A stretch of DNA of 64,000 nucleotides from a virus. The DNA is taken from positions 1-64,000 of IMG/VR virus record IMGVR_UViG_3300028597_000009, one strand, 5' to 3'. Of this stretch, positions 1-10,441 are shown one piece after another (position 1 is the first letter of the stretch; each line of letters opens with the position of its first letter). Made by a program: the position numbers and the translations under genes. The notes under the pieces were generated by a model. That model was not told the DNA's origin. It saw only the letters and a program-made list of their open reading frames with translations, and ran no database searches.

Positions 1-1
1 G

Positions 2-43
2 CTATAACCCCTCCCACTCCTTTCGGGGTGGGAGGGGTTATAG
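2..43. terminator. Bidirectional intrinsic terminator
   Basis: A 16-bp perfect stem (2-17 with 28-43) closes on a short loop containing TTTCGG. It lies just past the stop of the minus-strand gene at 59-2236, so it can end that transcript. It may also stop plus-strand transcription entering from outside the window, since T-rich sequence follows at 44-60. The arms resemble the terminator at 27370. Confidence 0.85.
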
Positions 44-58
44 TTGCTTCTTGCTTTT

Positions 59-2236
59 TTATCGGGAGATTGGTTTGGTGAAGATGTGGGCGAGGTCGCC
101 GATGATACTGTCCGATACCTTGGAGGCAATGTTGTCAGCACGGATACTTTGTTTCATATCCAATGCCAAGCCAGTCAGGTTACGGTTCAAACGGGCATAC
201 TTCATCACGGTGTCGAGGTAGTTAATACCAGTGATACGTGAGAGGTAGTTGTTGTAGGCGGTGTCGTCGTTGAAGATACGGTTGGCCACCTGAGACGGAC
301 TGGTCAGATCGAGCAGGCTCATGGAACGGTCGATAGGCACCGATACCAGCGGCTCCAAGTCAACGATGGTGAAATCGATCTTCAGGTTCAATGGCTTACG
401 GTCAATCGTCCAGCCAGCATCACCCTGACCAAAGGTAAAGGTGCAACTTTCGATCATACCGGTACGGATAACGGAACGACCTTGGCAAAAGGCTTTAACC
501 ATGAACGGCGAGGTGTAGGAAGAACCACCCGCACTGAACGCGGCTACCAACGGCAGGAACAAAGCGAACGGAACCCAGATCTTCATGATCTGTTCATACG
601 GGTGAGCGTAGTTACAGGTCGAGAAGATGGAGTAGCTTTCTTTGTGCAGGTTGGAAGTCGAACCGTCCCAGTGATCAGGAATCTTCACGTAGGAGTTGTT
701 CGCCATTGCCAACGGGATGTTCCCGATAACAGTACCCGACAGAGCACCGATACCTGCGTCCTTGATGACGTTAACCACACCGTCAATAATACCAATACCC
801 GTAGCACCACCAGCGATGTCGAACTTGAAGTCGTTCGCCGCTTTAACGATGGAGTTGAACTTCTCGGCCATGGGCGAAGGAGTATGGGAGTTGGAGAAGC
901 TATCCGTTGTAGGACCTTGTGCTCCATCTACACGCCAAGTCACTGCGTCCAAGCCGCCAGCAAAGGCGGTCTGTACCAAGTCCAGTACGTCACCAGCCCA
1001 AGTACGGTCGTTAGGGTTGTCGTCGTAGTTGATCTTCTCGCCGTTGGCGAATGCGTTCTCTCTTCCGTTAGCCGATGCAGGTTGGGCGCGCTGTCCCGCT
1101 TCATTTGGATTGAGAGAAGGAGTTCCGCCAGTATTGGCTTCACTCATGGTCTGCATCCCAGTTACCTGAGGACCGGCACCCCCAGTACTAGCGCCACCTT
1201 TTTCGAAAGAAGCCAGACCGGCGCCTTCAGTAGAGACGTTGGCGTATGCGTCTTCGTTGATGTAGGCGCTGTCTTGCTCGACGTGACTACCTTCCGTTTC
1301 ACTACGGTACTTACTGACCGAGTTCATCTCAGCTTCGATGAAGTCTTGTGTTGGGTTACCTGCATACACAGTGTCATCGAAAGTGATCTCTTCCATCACC
1401 TGTTGCGCACGGGTGAGTTTCTCGGCAGGTGTGTTCAACACCTCGTTATCGAGCTTCGCCAACTTCTGCAACATGACCCGGTGCTTACGAACACCCTTCA
1501 TGATCAGTCGCATCAAGTCTATCGTACCGTCGGCGTTAATAACGTCGGGGAACAACAGACTCAGGTCAGAGACCGCCTTGGTGTTGTTGTAAGCGTCGTT
1601 GTCAGGCTTGAACCCGTACATCGGGTCCGTTTGTTCTTGGTTGCGCTTAGGCAACACAGGATCGATGTAGCCCAACTTAACCATGAGATCGTTGAGCACA
1701 CCAGTCGCCGCCATGGTGTACGCACCCATCGCAGGCTTAACGGTGTAGAAGTTGTTCTTAGGCGAGTCCGTCAAGAATGCCAAGAACTGGATACTCACAC
1801 TCACCAACTGCATAGGCCAGAAAGCGATAGCGCCAGCCGCTTGACCCATGTAGTAAGCCAGACCTGGAGCACGACCTTTGTTCGCAATGATCGCCGCAGT
1901 AGGACTGAACATGTTGGTAATGAAACTCAACAGACCAGCAAACTGCGCAACACCCGGGGTAAGTGTCAACAGAGTAACGTTGTTCTCGTAGACCTCTTTG
2001 TACATGCCCCCCATGCCGCCATCACGCGATTCCATGAAACGACTGTAACGCGGATCGGTAGCAGGACTGGACTGGGGAATAGGGTTGATGTAACGGTTGT
2101 CGCCTGTCGCGCTGCTGAACACGTTAAAGTAGCGATCCCAGTCCAACTGTTGCAGAAGGTCACTGGGAGGAACACCGCGAGTTAGCAGACGGAACGATTT
2201 GGTAATAATGTCTTTATCACGTGCACTGACTGCCAT
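59..2236 (-). CDS. Virion-like protein with hydrophobic segments, 725 aa
   Basis: A 725-residue protein, read after the giant virion protein gene on the same strand with 61 bases between them. It has several long hydrophobic stretches (near residues 88-112, 126-157 and 545-575), which suggests membrane contact or a buried core. A Gly/Ser/Asn-rich middle section (about 340-410) looks like a flexible linker. The C-terminal third alternates in a beta-strand-like way. No catalytic motif is visible. Its place beside the gp181-like gene suggests a structural protein of the phiKZ-like virion. The function is not recognised. The ribosome binding site is weak, and a terminator-like hairpin separates it from the upstream gene, so its own promoter or read-through must be involved. 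Confidence 0.85.
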   Translation of the reverse strand: MAVSARDKDIITKSFRLLTRGVPPSDLLQQLDWDRYFNVFSSATGDNRYINPIPQSSPATDPRYSRFMESRDGGMGGMYKEVYENNVTLLTLTPGVAQFAGLLSFITNMFSPTAAIIANKGRAPGLAYYMGQAAGAIAFWPMQLVSVSIQFLAFLTDSPKNNFYTVKPAMGAYTMAATGVLNDLMVKLGYIDPVLPKRNQEQTDPMYGFKPDNDAYNNTKAVSDLSLLFPDVINADGTIDLMRLIMKGVRKHRVMLQKLAKLDNEVLNTPAEKLTRAQQVMEEITFDDTVYAGNPTQDFIEAEMNSVSKYRSETEGSHVEQDSAYINEDAYANVSTEGAGLASFEKGGASTGGAGPQVTGMQTMSEANTGGTPSLNPNEAGQRAQPASANGRENAFANGEKINYDDNPNDRTWAGDVLDLVQTAFAGGLDAVTWRVDGAQGPTTDSFSNSHTPSPMAEKFNSIVKAANDFKFDIAGGATGIGIIDGVVNVIKDAGIGALSGTVIGNIPLAMANNSYVKIPDHWDGSTSNLHKESYSIFSTCNYAHPYEQIMKIWVPFALFLPLVAAFSAGGSSYTSPFMVKAFCQGRSVIRTGMIESCTFTFGQGDAGWTIDRKPLNLKIDFTIVDLEPLVSVPIDRSMSLLDLTSPSQVANRIFNDDTAYNNYLSRITGINYLDTVMKYARLNRNLTGLALDMKQSIRADNIASKVSDSIIGDLAHIFTKPISR

Positions 2237-2260
2237 TTAAAAAATCTCGCATTGGGTAAA

Positions 2261-2292
2261 GAAAAGAAAAGGTCGGGAGTTTCCCCCCGACC
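2261..2292 (-). terminator. Intrinsic terminator (minus strand)
   Basis: A GC-rich stem formed by 2271-2278 with 2285-2292 is followed on the minus strand by a pyrimidine-rich run (2261-2270). It lies between the giant virion gene and the 725-aa gene and should reduce read-through into the latter. Confidence 0.7.
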
Positions 2293-2297
2293 TGAGT

Positions 2298-5200
2298 TTA
2301 CACAGTCACAGATGGACCAGTTGGCTTACCGTTGCTGTTGATCTGGAGCAGTTGCTCGTGGATCGCTTTCAGCAAGGCGTTCTGTTGTTCACCGAGCGGT
2401 TGCATTACTGCCGCAACTGCTTCACCCACTGGCTGCTGTTCCACTACAGGAGATTCCTTATAGCTCGGACCAGGCAGAGGCAGAGGTGTTTGATTAGGCT
2501 GAGTAACCTGATCGTAGGTTTTAGGCGCACCAGGCGACTTACCGTATCCTTCTGGCATCGGTTGTTGCTGAGGCGCTCTAGGAGCACCACCGTTAGGCAG
2601 AGGAAGACCAGTGTAGCCATCAATCGATGCAACAGCGTTACCATTCACCAGCGGTTGCTTGGCATTCTCAGCAGCAGCCTTAATCATTTCTGGCGTAGCT
2701 ACTGTCGAGGTGTCAGGTGGAGCAGAAGGCATGCCACTTGGAGCGGCTTCTGCCTGAGGTTCTGCACCTGTGCCGCCTGGTAGTGTGTCTTGCCCGTTCT
2801 CTTGGTTTGCACCCGCCGCTGCAGCATACTTATCCGCCGCCTCTTTGGACTTAAACCCAACGTGCACGTGACCACCAGTAGCACCCGCTGAAGCTTTACG
2901 GTATTCGTTGATGATCAAGAAGTCAGCAGGCACCATCCCGGCAGAACGAAGGATCTCATTCACCACACCTACCGCTTGGTCACTTCCGTTAATACCGTTG
3001 GTCAGTGTGAAGTCCAACGCCAAGCCTACAGCATGCTTAGAGTTAGGCTTCTTGTTACGGTGATAAGCGTCGTTCAAAGCAGTGAACTGCTTGAAGTTCT
3101 GCACACGCGATTGAATGATGCTCGCCAAACGAGTGATAGCTGGATGAGACGGACCACCAGCAATGGTTTCAGACGACTTAAGCCGTAGACCACCGTTGTT
3201 AATACCGACACCACCACCTACCAGTGAAGTACCTTCACCACCACCGCCACCATAACTACCGCCATCTGGATTACCACCCGGAGCGATCATGCTTGGAGGA
3301 GTTCCGTAAGCACTGCTGTTACGCAGGCCACCGCCAGGGGCTGCACCCATAGAAGGTGTGTTACCACCGATCATAGGAGCCGAACCACCACCCGCACTGC
3401 TACCGCCACCACTTGGAGCCCCGCCACCGTACATCGATCCAGCTGTCTGAGAAGCCGACGCGTTGGTACCCGCCGCACTTTCTTCATCCGCCTTCAACGA
3501 ACCACTCTGAAGTTGCTTCAGGTAGTCGGTGTAGAGCGCAAAGCGCTTAGGCATGCCAGGCAGTTGGTTACCACCGTTCAAGCCTGTAGCCGCAGTACCG
3601 AAGTCACCGGACTGTGTAATGCTTTGCAGCAGTTTACTGTTCTTGTAGAAGTTGACCGCAATGGCCGCCATTACGTTTGGATCGTTGGAAGCAAGCTCTG
3701 GTTTGTTCTCCAGATCAATGCCCAGCTGCTGACCGATCTTCGCATACTTCTCGCGACCTGTCAGTTGAACGAATCCTCGACCACGATACTTCCAGCCATC
3801 GCCGGGAGCTTTGTTACCGAGAGACTGTCCTTTACCACCGCCATAGACCGTGTTCGCAATAGCCACTTCGCCAGCCTGAATCAACTGACGAGCCTGATCA
3901 ATGTTGGTGACTTCCTTAAAGGTCTTCACCAAGTTCTCAGGGCTAGTGTACTTCATGTTTTCAACAGTTTTGCTGTAACCACCTGTTTCGTAGTTGGTCA
4001 GCGCCAGCATCTCAGCGATTGCACGAGGGTCAGTGAAGCCTTGTTTCAACATCTCGCGAATGATCAACTGTTCTGCTAGATTCTTCGGAACCTTCACACC
4101 GTGGTCATCGCCACCGTCAGCAGGGCGAACCCCACTCAAGTCCAAGTGACTAGTATCGCTACTGCCAGTCAGAGGTTTGTACCCGTACTTGTTCTCAGGC
4201 GTCTGATAAGCACCCAGTTGGTTATAGGTGTTACCAGTACCTGCACCACGAGTAGTGTTGGTCCCGTACATGCCGCCCAGTGCCACGTCACGAGTGCTCT
4301 TCGCCTGATCTGCAGTTTGGGTGTTAGCCTGCTTCTCAGTGAAACCACCGCCCGTCTTGTGAGGGGAGATCGTGTTAGCCCACGCTTGTGTACTGGTTTT
4401 ACCAGCTTCGCCTTCAGGGTCTTTCATCTTCGCAGTAACGGAAGCTTCACCCAGCAGATTCAACATCCGTTCGACCTTAGCCGACTTGTCTGGGGAAGTA
4501 CCGTCTTTAAACGGAGACGCACGCACGTTCCAGATAGAGGTAGAAGTGTTAGAGAACCACCCCGAGATCTCTACCTGAGTTTCGATCAACTTACGTGCGA
4601 TTTCATAACGAGCGGTTACCGACAGGGTCTTCCAAACTGCGCCCGGCAAACCTTTACGGTAGGCTTGCATTGCACTGATGTAACTAGACATGACAGGAAT
4701 GAAACGATCACGGAACCAGAGGCACCAGTCGTCTGCATCACCTTTGTCCAGTCGGAAGGACTCTTTGAACAAACCAAAGATGTCACCCACCAAACCCTTG
4801 AACTCGATCTTGTCACCAGAAATGACGAACAGGGATTCGCAATAACGCTCAAGCTTCAGCACCGCTTCAACACGCCAGAGCAGATCTTGGTCGTTACCGT
4901 AGCACGCCAGCCGGATACCCGTCAGCAGGTCAACAGGACGATCATCAGGGAGCATGTCCTTAATGAACACTTGAGCAACTGCTGGTGCCACTTTGTAGGT
5001 GGTGTTCAGTTGTTGCAACTGTCCGTCAATCGCTGCCAAACGTTTCTTGGCTTCTAGGCGCGCACCACCCGGATCTTCCTCATTAGCGAATGCCTTGCGA
5101 GGATCGGCGAGTTGTGCTTCGAGCTTGGTCTTCTCTGCCTGCAATGCACCAGCACCCATGGCGGTGACTACAGTACCCTTATCCTCACCTTCAGTTTTGC

Positions 5201-8200
5201 GGTCAATGTAAGCGCGCAATTCTTCCAGCAAGTTGTTGACTTTGATGACGGTGATCTTCTCGCCCATGATAGGCGTGTCAATGTCGATCTTGGCAACGAT
5301 AGAGTAAGGATAGGGCATTACCCCTGCCAACGTCTGGTGAGTCTGCTTGGCAACCTTCAGCACGTCCTGTGTCTTCGCGTCGTCGTAGTCCTTCAGGTTC
5401 TTGATCTTCACCACATCCAAACAGGCCATGTAGGTGAGGAACACCGGCTTGAAACGACCGTTGAACCATGAGTAGATGTCGCCCATTTGTTTCTTGTTAC
5501 CGGGCTCCGTCACGAACATTTGAAGAACTTTATCCAGAGGAGCGCTCTTCGACAACGATGCACGAGCATTACCGATGACGACATGGTCAGTCAGCATTTC
5601 CTCGATTTGCAGGACCTTCTTCGCCAGATCAGAATCAGGATCACTGATACCGTATTGCGCCATCCGGATTTCGTACTGCTTACCCGAACCACGCGTAACG
5701 TAGCGATAGATCCCGTAGCCAGCCGCGGCGATACCCAGCGCAGCCAAGGTGTAAGGGTTGAACAACAGAGGAGCCAGCATACCGGCACCTGCGGTTAATC
5801 CACCCCAAGCCATCCCTGCACCAGTAACGGCAACAGCACCTAGATCGACACCCACCACACCCGCAACCGCAGCGGCTGTTTGATAGGCACCGTAAGCCGT
5901 GGCAGCATCTCCAGCGAACCCTGCTACCTTATCGATAGCTCCGCCTTCATCGATGACACCCGAGCTTGCCAGCGCATCTGTGGCCATGCCTACGGCCATA
6001 CCAGCACCGAGCCACTTACCACCACGCATCACACGACCGCCAGGAGTCTTGCGCTCAGCTGAACGAGCAGCCTTCTCTTCCTTGGTACGTTTCTTCTTCC
6101 GCAGGGTATCTGTGAAGTCACCCATGCCCTCACCCAGACTCCGTGTCTTCAGTAAGGTAAAGATCCCCTTGGCCACAGCTGTAATGCCCGTAGCGATCAT
6201 TGGGAGCGTTCTAATACCAATGGTGCTGAACCGACCCAGACTTTTCCACCACGACTTGGCAAAGAACTTCGTGAGGAAGGAAGTGACACTGAAGAGGCCA
6301 CCGGTGATAGCAGCGATACCGCTACCGATCAAGCCAAAGAGACCCATACCGGCTTTCTTCTTGGCTTCTTTACCCGGACCACCAGCACCCAATGCACCTG
6401 CGATGTTGATGATGGACTCGTCACGCTTCGTAGCCAGTGCTTCCTTAGCCTGAAGTGCCAAGTCTGCCGCCGAGTTGAGACGGAGATCTTCATGGCCTTC
6501 ACCTTTACCCATACCTGCCGCGCGCTGGTCAGCGAGTTTGGAGAACTCACGGAAAGTACCCGGACCGTTCTTGAAGCCACGGTCTTCTTCCTCACGGCGA
6601 GCGATCTCCTCTGGCGGAACCTCGTTAGGAGGTGTTACCGGCATAGGCGGAACGACTGGTGCTACCACCGTAGGAGCAGAAGCTTCAGGAGGTGGCGTAG
6701 GAAGGCCCTTAGGGCGGAACACCAACGGAGGTGTAGGCTTGGATGCAGCCACTGGTTTAGGTACCGGAGCCGAGGCTACAGTTGCTTCTACCGGTGGAGT
6801 CACAGCCGACGGAGTAACAGGCGCTACAGGCGCAGTAGCTGCAGCCGATTCAACTGGAGGAGGTGGTGCCAGTTCCTCATGGGCATAACCCCAGTGCTTC
6901 AAGAGCAGGTGATAGATACGATCCACCGAGTTCACGATAGGAGAGTAGTCAGCCTTGAAAGCGCCAGCCACTTTGTCCTTAGCACCCGCCATGTGAGGAG
7001 CGGCCTTCGCCTTAACCTTCGCCATGAAGTCCATGCTGAGTTTGCCAAACCGACGAGAAGCTTCGCCCAGCTTGTTAACGCTCACACCCATGGAAGTCTT
7101 CAGACCACGATCATAGTCTTCCTGAGTAATCAGTACTTGACCATCTTTATCGTAAACAGGACCGTCGATCTCGTTCCAGCCGTTGATCTGTACTGCATAG
7201 CCATCTTCACCACGCTTCCAGTATTCACCCAATGCAAACTTGGTGCCTGCCAGAATTGGAGACTCGTCCCCTTCCTTGTACACGTCCATCTGGTAGAAGC
7301 GGGTGACCAGCTTATTCTTCAGCGCAATAGCTCGACCGAATGGATCGATGAACTTAAACGCCTTGATAGCCAGATCTCGTACTTTACTCAGCCCATTGAG
7401 GAACACTTCCTTGTTCTCTTTGGTGAAGAGTTTAGCCGCCAAACGACGAGCGCCGATAAAGACCTTGGTAGCGTTATCCCACACACTGCCGCTGATCTCT
7501 TTCCAAGAGGTAATGATCGTGCTCTTGGTAGCGTCGTAGTAATCCTTACGCTGGAGTTTCCACGCTTCCAGAATCGGTTGATCAGAACCTTCTTCATAAA
7601 GGTCTTCCGAATCCTCTGCTGCACGGGCATTCGCCATACTGCGGATCTTGCCGTAAGCCAGAGCTGCCGCGGCACCACCACCGATCAGCGCTGCCGCTTT
7701 AGGGTTGTGGAACGCCATGGTAGCCAAGCCACCCAACAAGCCGCCCAAGATCAGAGGTTCGTGGTCCAGGAGTTTGTCGACCCCATTGTTGAACATGTCC
7801 TTAAAGTTGGTTTCACGCAGACGATCGATGATGCCACGTTTTGTAGCGTTAACTTCTTTCTCTTCCTGACTCGATTCCCGCTTGCCGGGTTGGTTGTTGA
7901 GCATGCGAGTCAAGATATCGTTGCGAGTACCTGCCAGCGTGATCAGTTCGGCCACACGCTCGTTGAGGTCGGACACACCTTTGCTCAGAGGAGCCATGTC
8001 CATCGCTTGGTTCATCGGGTGGTTTTGACCCAACCCAGCGATAGCAGCCTTCAGATCACCAATACTGCCTAGCGATTCTGTCAGCTTGTCCATCCCTTGC
8101 ACTTTGATGCCATCAGGACCGACCTGAGAGTCGTCAGACGCTCTTTTAGGATCCGTGATAGGGCTCAGGCTCGGGTTGTGGTTACCGCCGAATGCACGCG

Positions 8201-10415
8201 ACCTCAGGGGCACCAAGTCTTCTTCAACAATAGCAGGACGGTATTCGGGATTAGCGATGAAGTTGCTCATCGTGTTCCAGAACAGATCCATGTTGACATC
8301 ATCACGACCGAACTCGTCAGTAGTGATCAGACCAGCTTCCTTCAAAGCGTCGTAGCTACCGTTGCTTTTCAGCAGGTCCATCCGTTTGGTCATGTCAGGA
8401 ACAATGTTCCCCAGACTACGGTTAGCATCCGCTACACCCACAACTTTTGCACGGGCCTTCTCGGTAGGCAACATGCCAGCCATGCCGATACGGTCGAGGT
8501 CAGTACCGTCCCTGAACTGGGTAATGTGGTCGTCGGTGATGTCGAACTCTGCCTTCATTGCACGGCGGATCTCGGCAGCAATCTTCGGAGAGGTGATTCC
8601 CTTCTCATCCAAGTTCATGAAGCGGTAAGGAACGAACGCCTTGTTCTGGTCAGCGTCCTTAATCAACTGGAGCGACAGAACCTTCTTGGCCTCAGGGCTC
8701 AAACCGCTGTTACCCGCGATGCTATCTGCAAGGTTGTTAGCTGCTTGGGCGACCGGCGCGAACTGGTTGTGGTCCAACACCAAGTTAGTAGCACGGGCTA
8801 CCTTTTGCTGATGGGTATTGAAACGGCTTCGGGTATAGTCGTAAGACCACGCCTTCATTCCGTCATCACCAGTACGGAACTTCTCAATCGACAGGTGAAT
8901 CTGACTCAGCCATTGCGGCAGGATCTCGTTCAGTGTGCGGTCGCTGCGACGAGTCCACAGTTGCTGCTCGTGCATGTCCTCCAGCGTACGCCCTTCCAGC
9001 GAGTAACGAGAACCGCTGCTGTTCCAGGTGTTGCTGTAAACGTGACCCAGTCCTTTGTTAGCTGTGCTCTTCAGGGTCTTGAGGATGTTCCACTCAATCT
9101 TGCTGATTGGCTTCTTACCAGCCGGCAGGGTTGCGAGGTATTCATCATAGTCCACGACTTCGTTGTATTCGAAGCCGCCGTTGTAGAACTCGGACAAGCT
9201 GTTGGCTAAGCCTTCAGCGTTACCCGTTGCATAGGACGCAACGTTACCCAAGTCTTCCAAACGTTTGTAAGCATCTTCAGCCCACTTGGCAAAAGCAGGG
9301 AATTGCTTCTTGAACTTGCCGAGGTATTCTTGACCTTTGTTCGACTTGAACATACGCGGCAGGTTGTTGAGGAAGATCCCCGCTGCTGCGTTACCCAGCA
9401 TGTCGCCCATGTTGATAGGCGCGCCTTCGGTCATCTCAGAAGCCATGCGCAGACTGCTGGCTACGTCAGCAATACCACCTACCGCACCTTCGCGAGCATC
9501 CTTACCGAAACGCTCATTAATGAAGTCAGAGATACCACCGAACTTGCTCTTGACCGTACTGAACACTTCATCACGCAAAGCTTTACGAACAGCCTGACTG
9601 TGAGAGGTCTTCTCGTAGTCGGACATCTTCGAGAACTTGCTGATGTCTTTCAATTCAGCGATGAGACGGTGCTGTGCAGCTTCCTGGAACTTGAAGTACT
9701 TAGCCTGAGTCAGGTAGGTACGAGTCGCCACGTTCAACTGCATGGCATCTGTACGACCCTGCACACGACGCTGATGATCGAGCAACTGTTCCAACAACTG
9801 GTTACTGCGAACGACCGTACGGCTGATGGCGCCGATACCAGCGATCTGGCGACCACCAATCTCGTTCATCATGCCAATCGTACGATCGGCCACCATGGTC
9901 ATCGTATCGCGTTCGAGCAGGGAGTTAGCGTCTTCGTTCTGAAGTTGTGCCGCTACCTCTTCCTGACTAACGTCGCCACCCATGGAGGGGGCATCAGGCC
10001 CGCTCGAATAATCGCGCTTTTCCCAGTCACTGAAGTCGTGTTCTGAGAACTTATATAGCCCATCGGAGATTTTATTAGGGGTGCCTTTAGCTAACTTGTC
10101 CGCACCACGTTTTGCCAGGTACTGGAGATCCTGTACAGTTTGATAACTGTCCCCTTTAATTTCCTCCATGACCTCTTTGCGACGATCATTGAGTTGCTGC
10201 ACGTTACTGAAGGCACTCAGCCAGGTGTTAGGCAGTGCCATCTTGAGTGTGTTGATTTTGGCGTCAGTGTCGCCGACGGATTTGCTGACGATACCGGACA
10301 AGAAACCGGTAGTGAAGCTACGGATAAACCCTTTCTTAGGCTTATCGAAATCGTCATCAAAGTCTAGATCGCCACCGAAGGGATCATCATCCCATTTGAA
10401 ATCATCATCGGCCAT
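2298..10415 (-). CDS. Giant virion protein with GH19-like lysozyme and M15-like peptidase domains (phiKZ gp181-like)
   Basis: At 2705 residues this is by far the largest gene. The N-terminus is very acidic. Coiled or helical regions follow, then a proline-rich linker (about 1180-1270) and Gly/Ala-rich hydrophobic stretches (about 1365-1390 and 1520-1570). Residues 2110-2305 carry a chitinase/lysozyme (GH19-type) signature: NYETGG with candidate catalytic Glu2143, then YRGRGFVQLTGREKY near 2200. A Gly/Ser-rich spacer follows. Residues about 2430-2530 show an M15-type metallopeptidase pattern, SKHAVGLALD (His2461, Asp2468) and HVH (His2516, His2518). phiKZ gp181 is a large virion protein with a lysozyme domain next to the virion RNAP genes, the same position as here. 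It probably acts during tail penetration of peptidoglycan. The peptidase call is from motifs only. The ribosome binding site is TTAGGAG. Confidence 0.85.
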   Translation of the reverse strand: MADDDFKWDDDPFGGDLDFDDDFDKPKKGFIRSFTTGFLSGIVSKSVGDTDAKINTLKMALPNTWLSAFSNVQQLNDRRKEVMEEIKGDSYQTVQDLQYLAKRGADKLAKGTPNKISDGLYKFSEHDFSDWEKRDYSSGPDAPSMGGDVSQEEVAAQLQNEDANSLLERDTMTMVADRTIGMMNEIGGRQIAGIGAISRTVVRSNQLLEQLLDHQRRVQGRTDAMQLNVATRTYLTQAKYFKFQEAAQHRLIAELKDISKFSKMSDYEKTSHSQAVRKALRDEVFSTVKSKFGGISDFINERFGKDAREGAVGGIADVASSLRMASEMTEGAPINMGDMLGNAAAGIFLNNLPRMFKSNKGQEYLGKFKKQFPAFAKWAEDAYKRLEDLGNVASYATGNAEGLANSLSEFYNGGFEYNEVVDYDEYLATLPAGKKPISKIEWNILKTLKSTANKGLGHVYSNTWNSSGSRYSLEGRTLEDMHEQQLWTRRSDRTLNEILPQWLSQIHLSIEKFRTGDDGMKAWSYDYTRSRFNTHQQKVARATNLVLDHNQFAPVAQAANNLADSIAGNSGLSPEAKKVLSLQLIKDADQNKAFVPYRFMNLDEKGITSPKIAAEIRRAMKAEFDITDDHITQFRDGTDLDRIGMAGMLPTEKARAKVVGVADANRSLGNIVPDMTKRMDLLKSNGSYDALKEAGLITTDEFGRDDVNMDLFWNTMSNFIANPEYRPAIVEEDLVPLRSRAFGGNHNPSLSPITDPKRASDDSQVGPDGIKVQGMDKLTESLGSIGDLKAAIAGLGQNHPMNQAMDMAPLSKGVSDLNERVAELITLAGTRNDILTRMLNNQPGKRESSQEEKEVNATKRGIIDRLRETNFKDMFNNGVDKLLDHEPLILGGLLGGLATMAFHNPKAAALIGGGAAAALAYGKIRSMANARAAEDSEDLYEEGSDQPILEAWKLQRKDYYDATKSTIITSWKEISGSVWDNATKVFIGARRLAAKLFTKENKEVFLNGLSKVRDLAIKAFKFIDPFGRAIALKNKLVTRFYQMDVYKEGDESPILAGTKFALGEYWKRGEDGYAVQINGWNEIDGPVYDKDGQVLITQEDYDRGLKTSMGVSVNKLGEASRRFGKLSMDFMAKVKAKAAPHMAGAKDKVAGAFKADYSPIVNSVDRIYHLLLKHWGYAHEELAPPPPVESAAATAPVAPVTPSAVTPPVEATVASAPVPKPVAASKPTPPLVFRPKGLPTPPPEASAPTVVAPVVPPMPVTPPNEVPPEEIARREEEDRGFKNGPGTFREFSKLADQRAAGMGKGEGHEDLRLNSAADLALQAKEALATKRDESIINIAGALGAGGPGKEAKKKAGMGLFGLIGSGIAAITGGLFSVTSFLTKFFAKSWWKSLGRFSTIGIRTLPMIATGITAVAKGIFTLLKTRSLGEGMGDFTDTLRKKKRTKEEKAARSAERKTPGGRVMRGGKWLGAGMAVGMATDALASSGVIDEGGAIDKVAGFAGDAATAYGAYQTAAAVAGVVGVDLGAVAVTGAGMAWGGLTAGAGMLAPLLFNPYTLAALGIAAAGYGIYRYVTRGSGKQYEIRMAQYGISDPDSDLAKKVLQIEEMLTDHVVIGNARASLSKSAPLDKVLQMFVTEPGNKKQMGDIYSWFNGRFKPVFLTYMACLDVVKIKNLKDYDDAKTQDVLKVAKQTHQTLAGVMPYPYSIVAKIDIDTPIMGEKITVIKVNNLLEELRAYIDRKTEGEDKGTVVTAMGAGALQAEKTKLEAQLADPRKAFANEEDPGGARLEAKKRLAAIDGQLQQLNTTYKVAPAVAQVFIKDMLPDDRPVDLLTGIRLACYGNDQDLLWRVEAVLKLERYCESLFVISGDKIEFKGLVGDIFGLFKESFRLDKGDADDWCLWFRDRFIPVMSSYISAMQAYRKGLPGAVWKTLSVTARYEIARKLIETQVEISGWFSNTSTSIWNVRASPFKDGTSPDKSAKVERMLNLLGEASVTAKMKDPEGEAGKTSTQAWANTISPHKTGGGFTEKQANTQTADQAKSTRDVALGGMYGTNTTRGAGTGNTYNQLGAYQTPENKYGYKPLTGSSDTSHLDLSGVRPADGGDDHGVKVPKNLAEQLIIREMLKQGFTDPRAIAEMLALTNYETGGYSKTVENMKYTSPENLVKTFKEVTNIDQARQLIQAGEVAIANTVYGGGKGQSLGNKAPGDGWKYRGRGFVQLTGREKYAKIGQQLGIDLENKPELASNDPNVMAAIAVNFYKNSKLLQSITQSGDFGTAATGLNGGNQLPGMPKRFALYTDYLKQLQSGSLKADEESAAGTNASASQTAGSMYGGGAPSGGGSSAGGGSAPMIGGNTPSMGAAPGGGLRNSSAYGTPPSMIAPGGNPDGGSYGGGGGEGTSLVGGGVGINNGGLRLKSSETIAGGPSHPAITRLASIIQSRVQNFKQFTALNDAYHRNKKPNSKHAVGLALDFTLTNGINGSDQAVGVVNEILRSAGMVPADFLIINEYRKASAGATGGHVHVGFKSKEAADKYAAAAGANQENGQDTLPGGTGAEPQAEAAPSGMPSAPPDTSTVATPEMIKAAAENAKQPLVNGNAVASIDGYTGLPLPNGGAPRAPQQQPMPEGYGKSPGAPKTYDQVTQPNQTPLPLPGPSYKESPVVEQQPVGEAVAAVMQPLGEQQNALLKAIHEQLLQINSNGKPTGPSVTV

Positions 10416-10441
10416 CTTTAACTCCTAAGGGAAAAATTGTA
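10416..10441. other. 26-bp divergent junction between late genes
   Basis: Only 26 bases separate the start codons of the divergent giant virion gene and the RNAP beta-prime gene. The gap holds both ribosome binding sites (TTAGGAG for minus, AAGGGA for plus). There is no room for two ordinary promoters, so promoter elements probably overlap coding sequence. Confidence 0.7.

Noticed and set aside
482-2185. 567-codon plus-strand frame over the 725-aa minus-strand gene
   Set aside because: Antisense shadow; no ribosome binding site, Arg/Val/Thr-rich composition.
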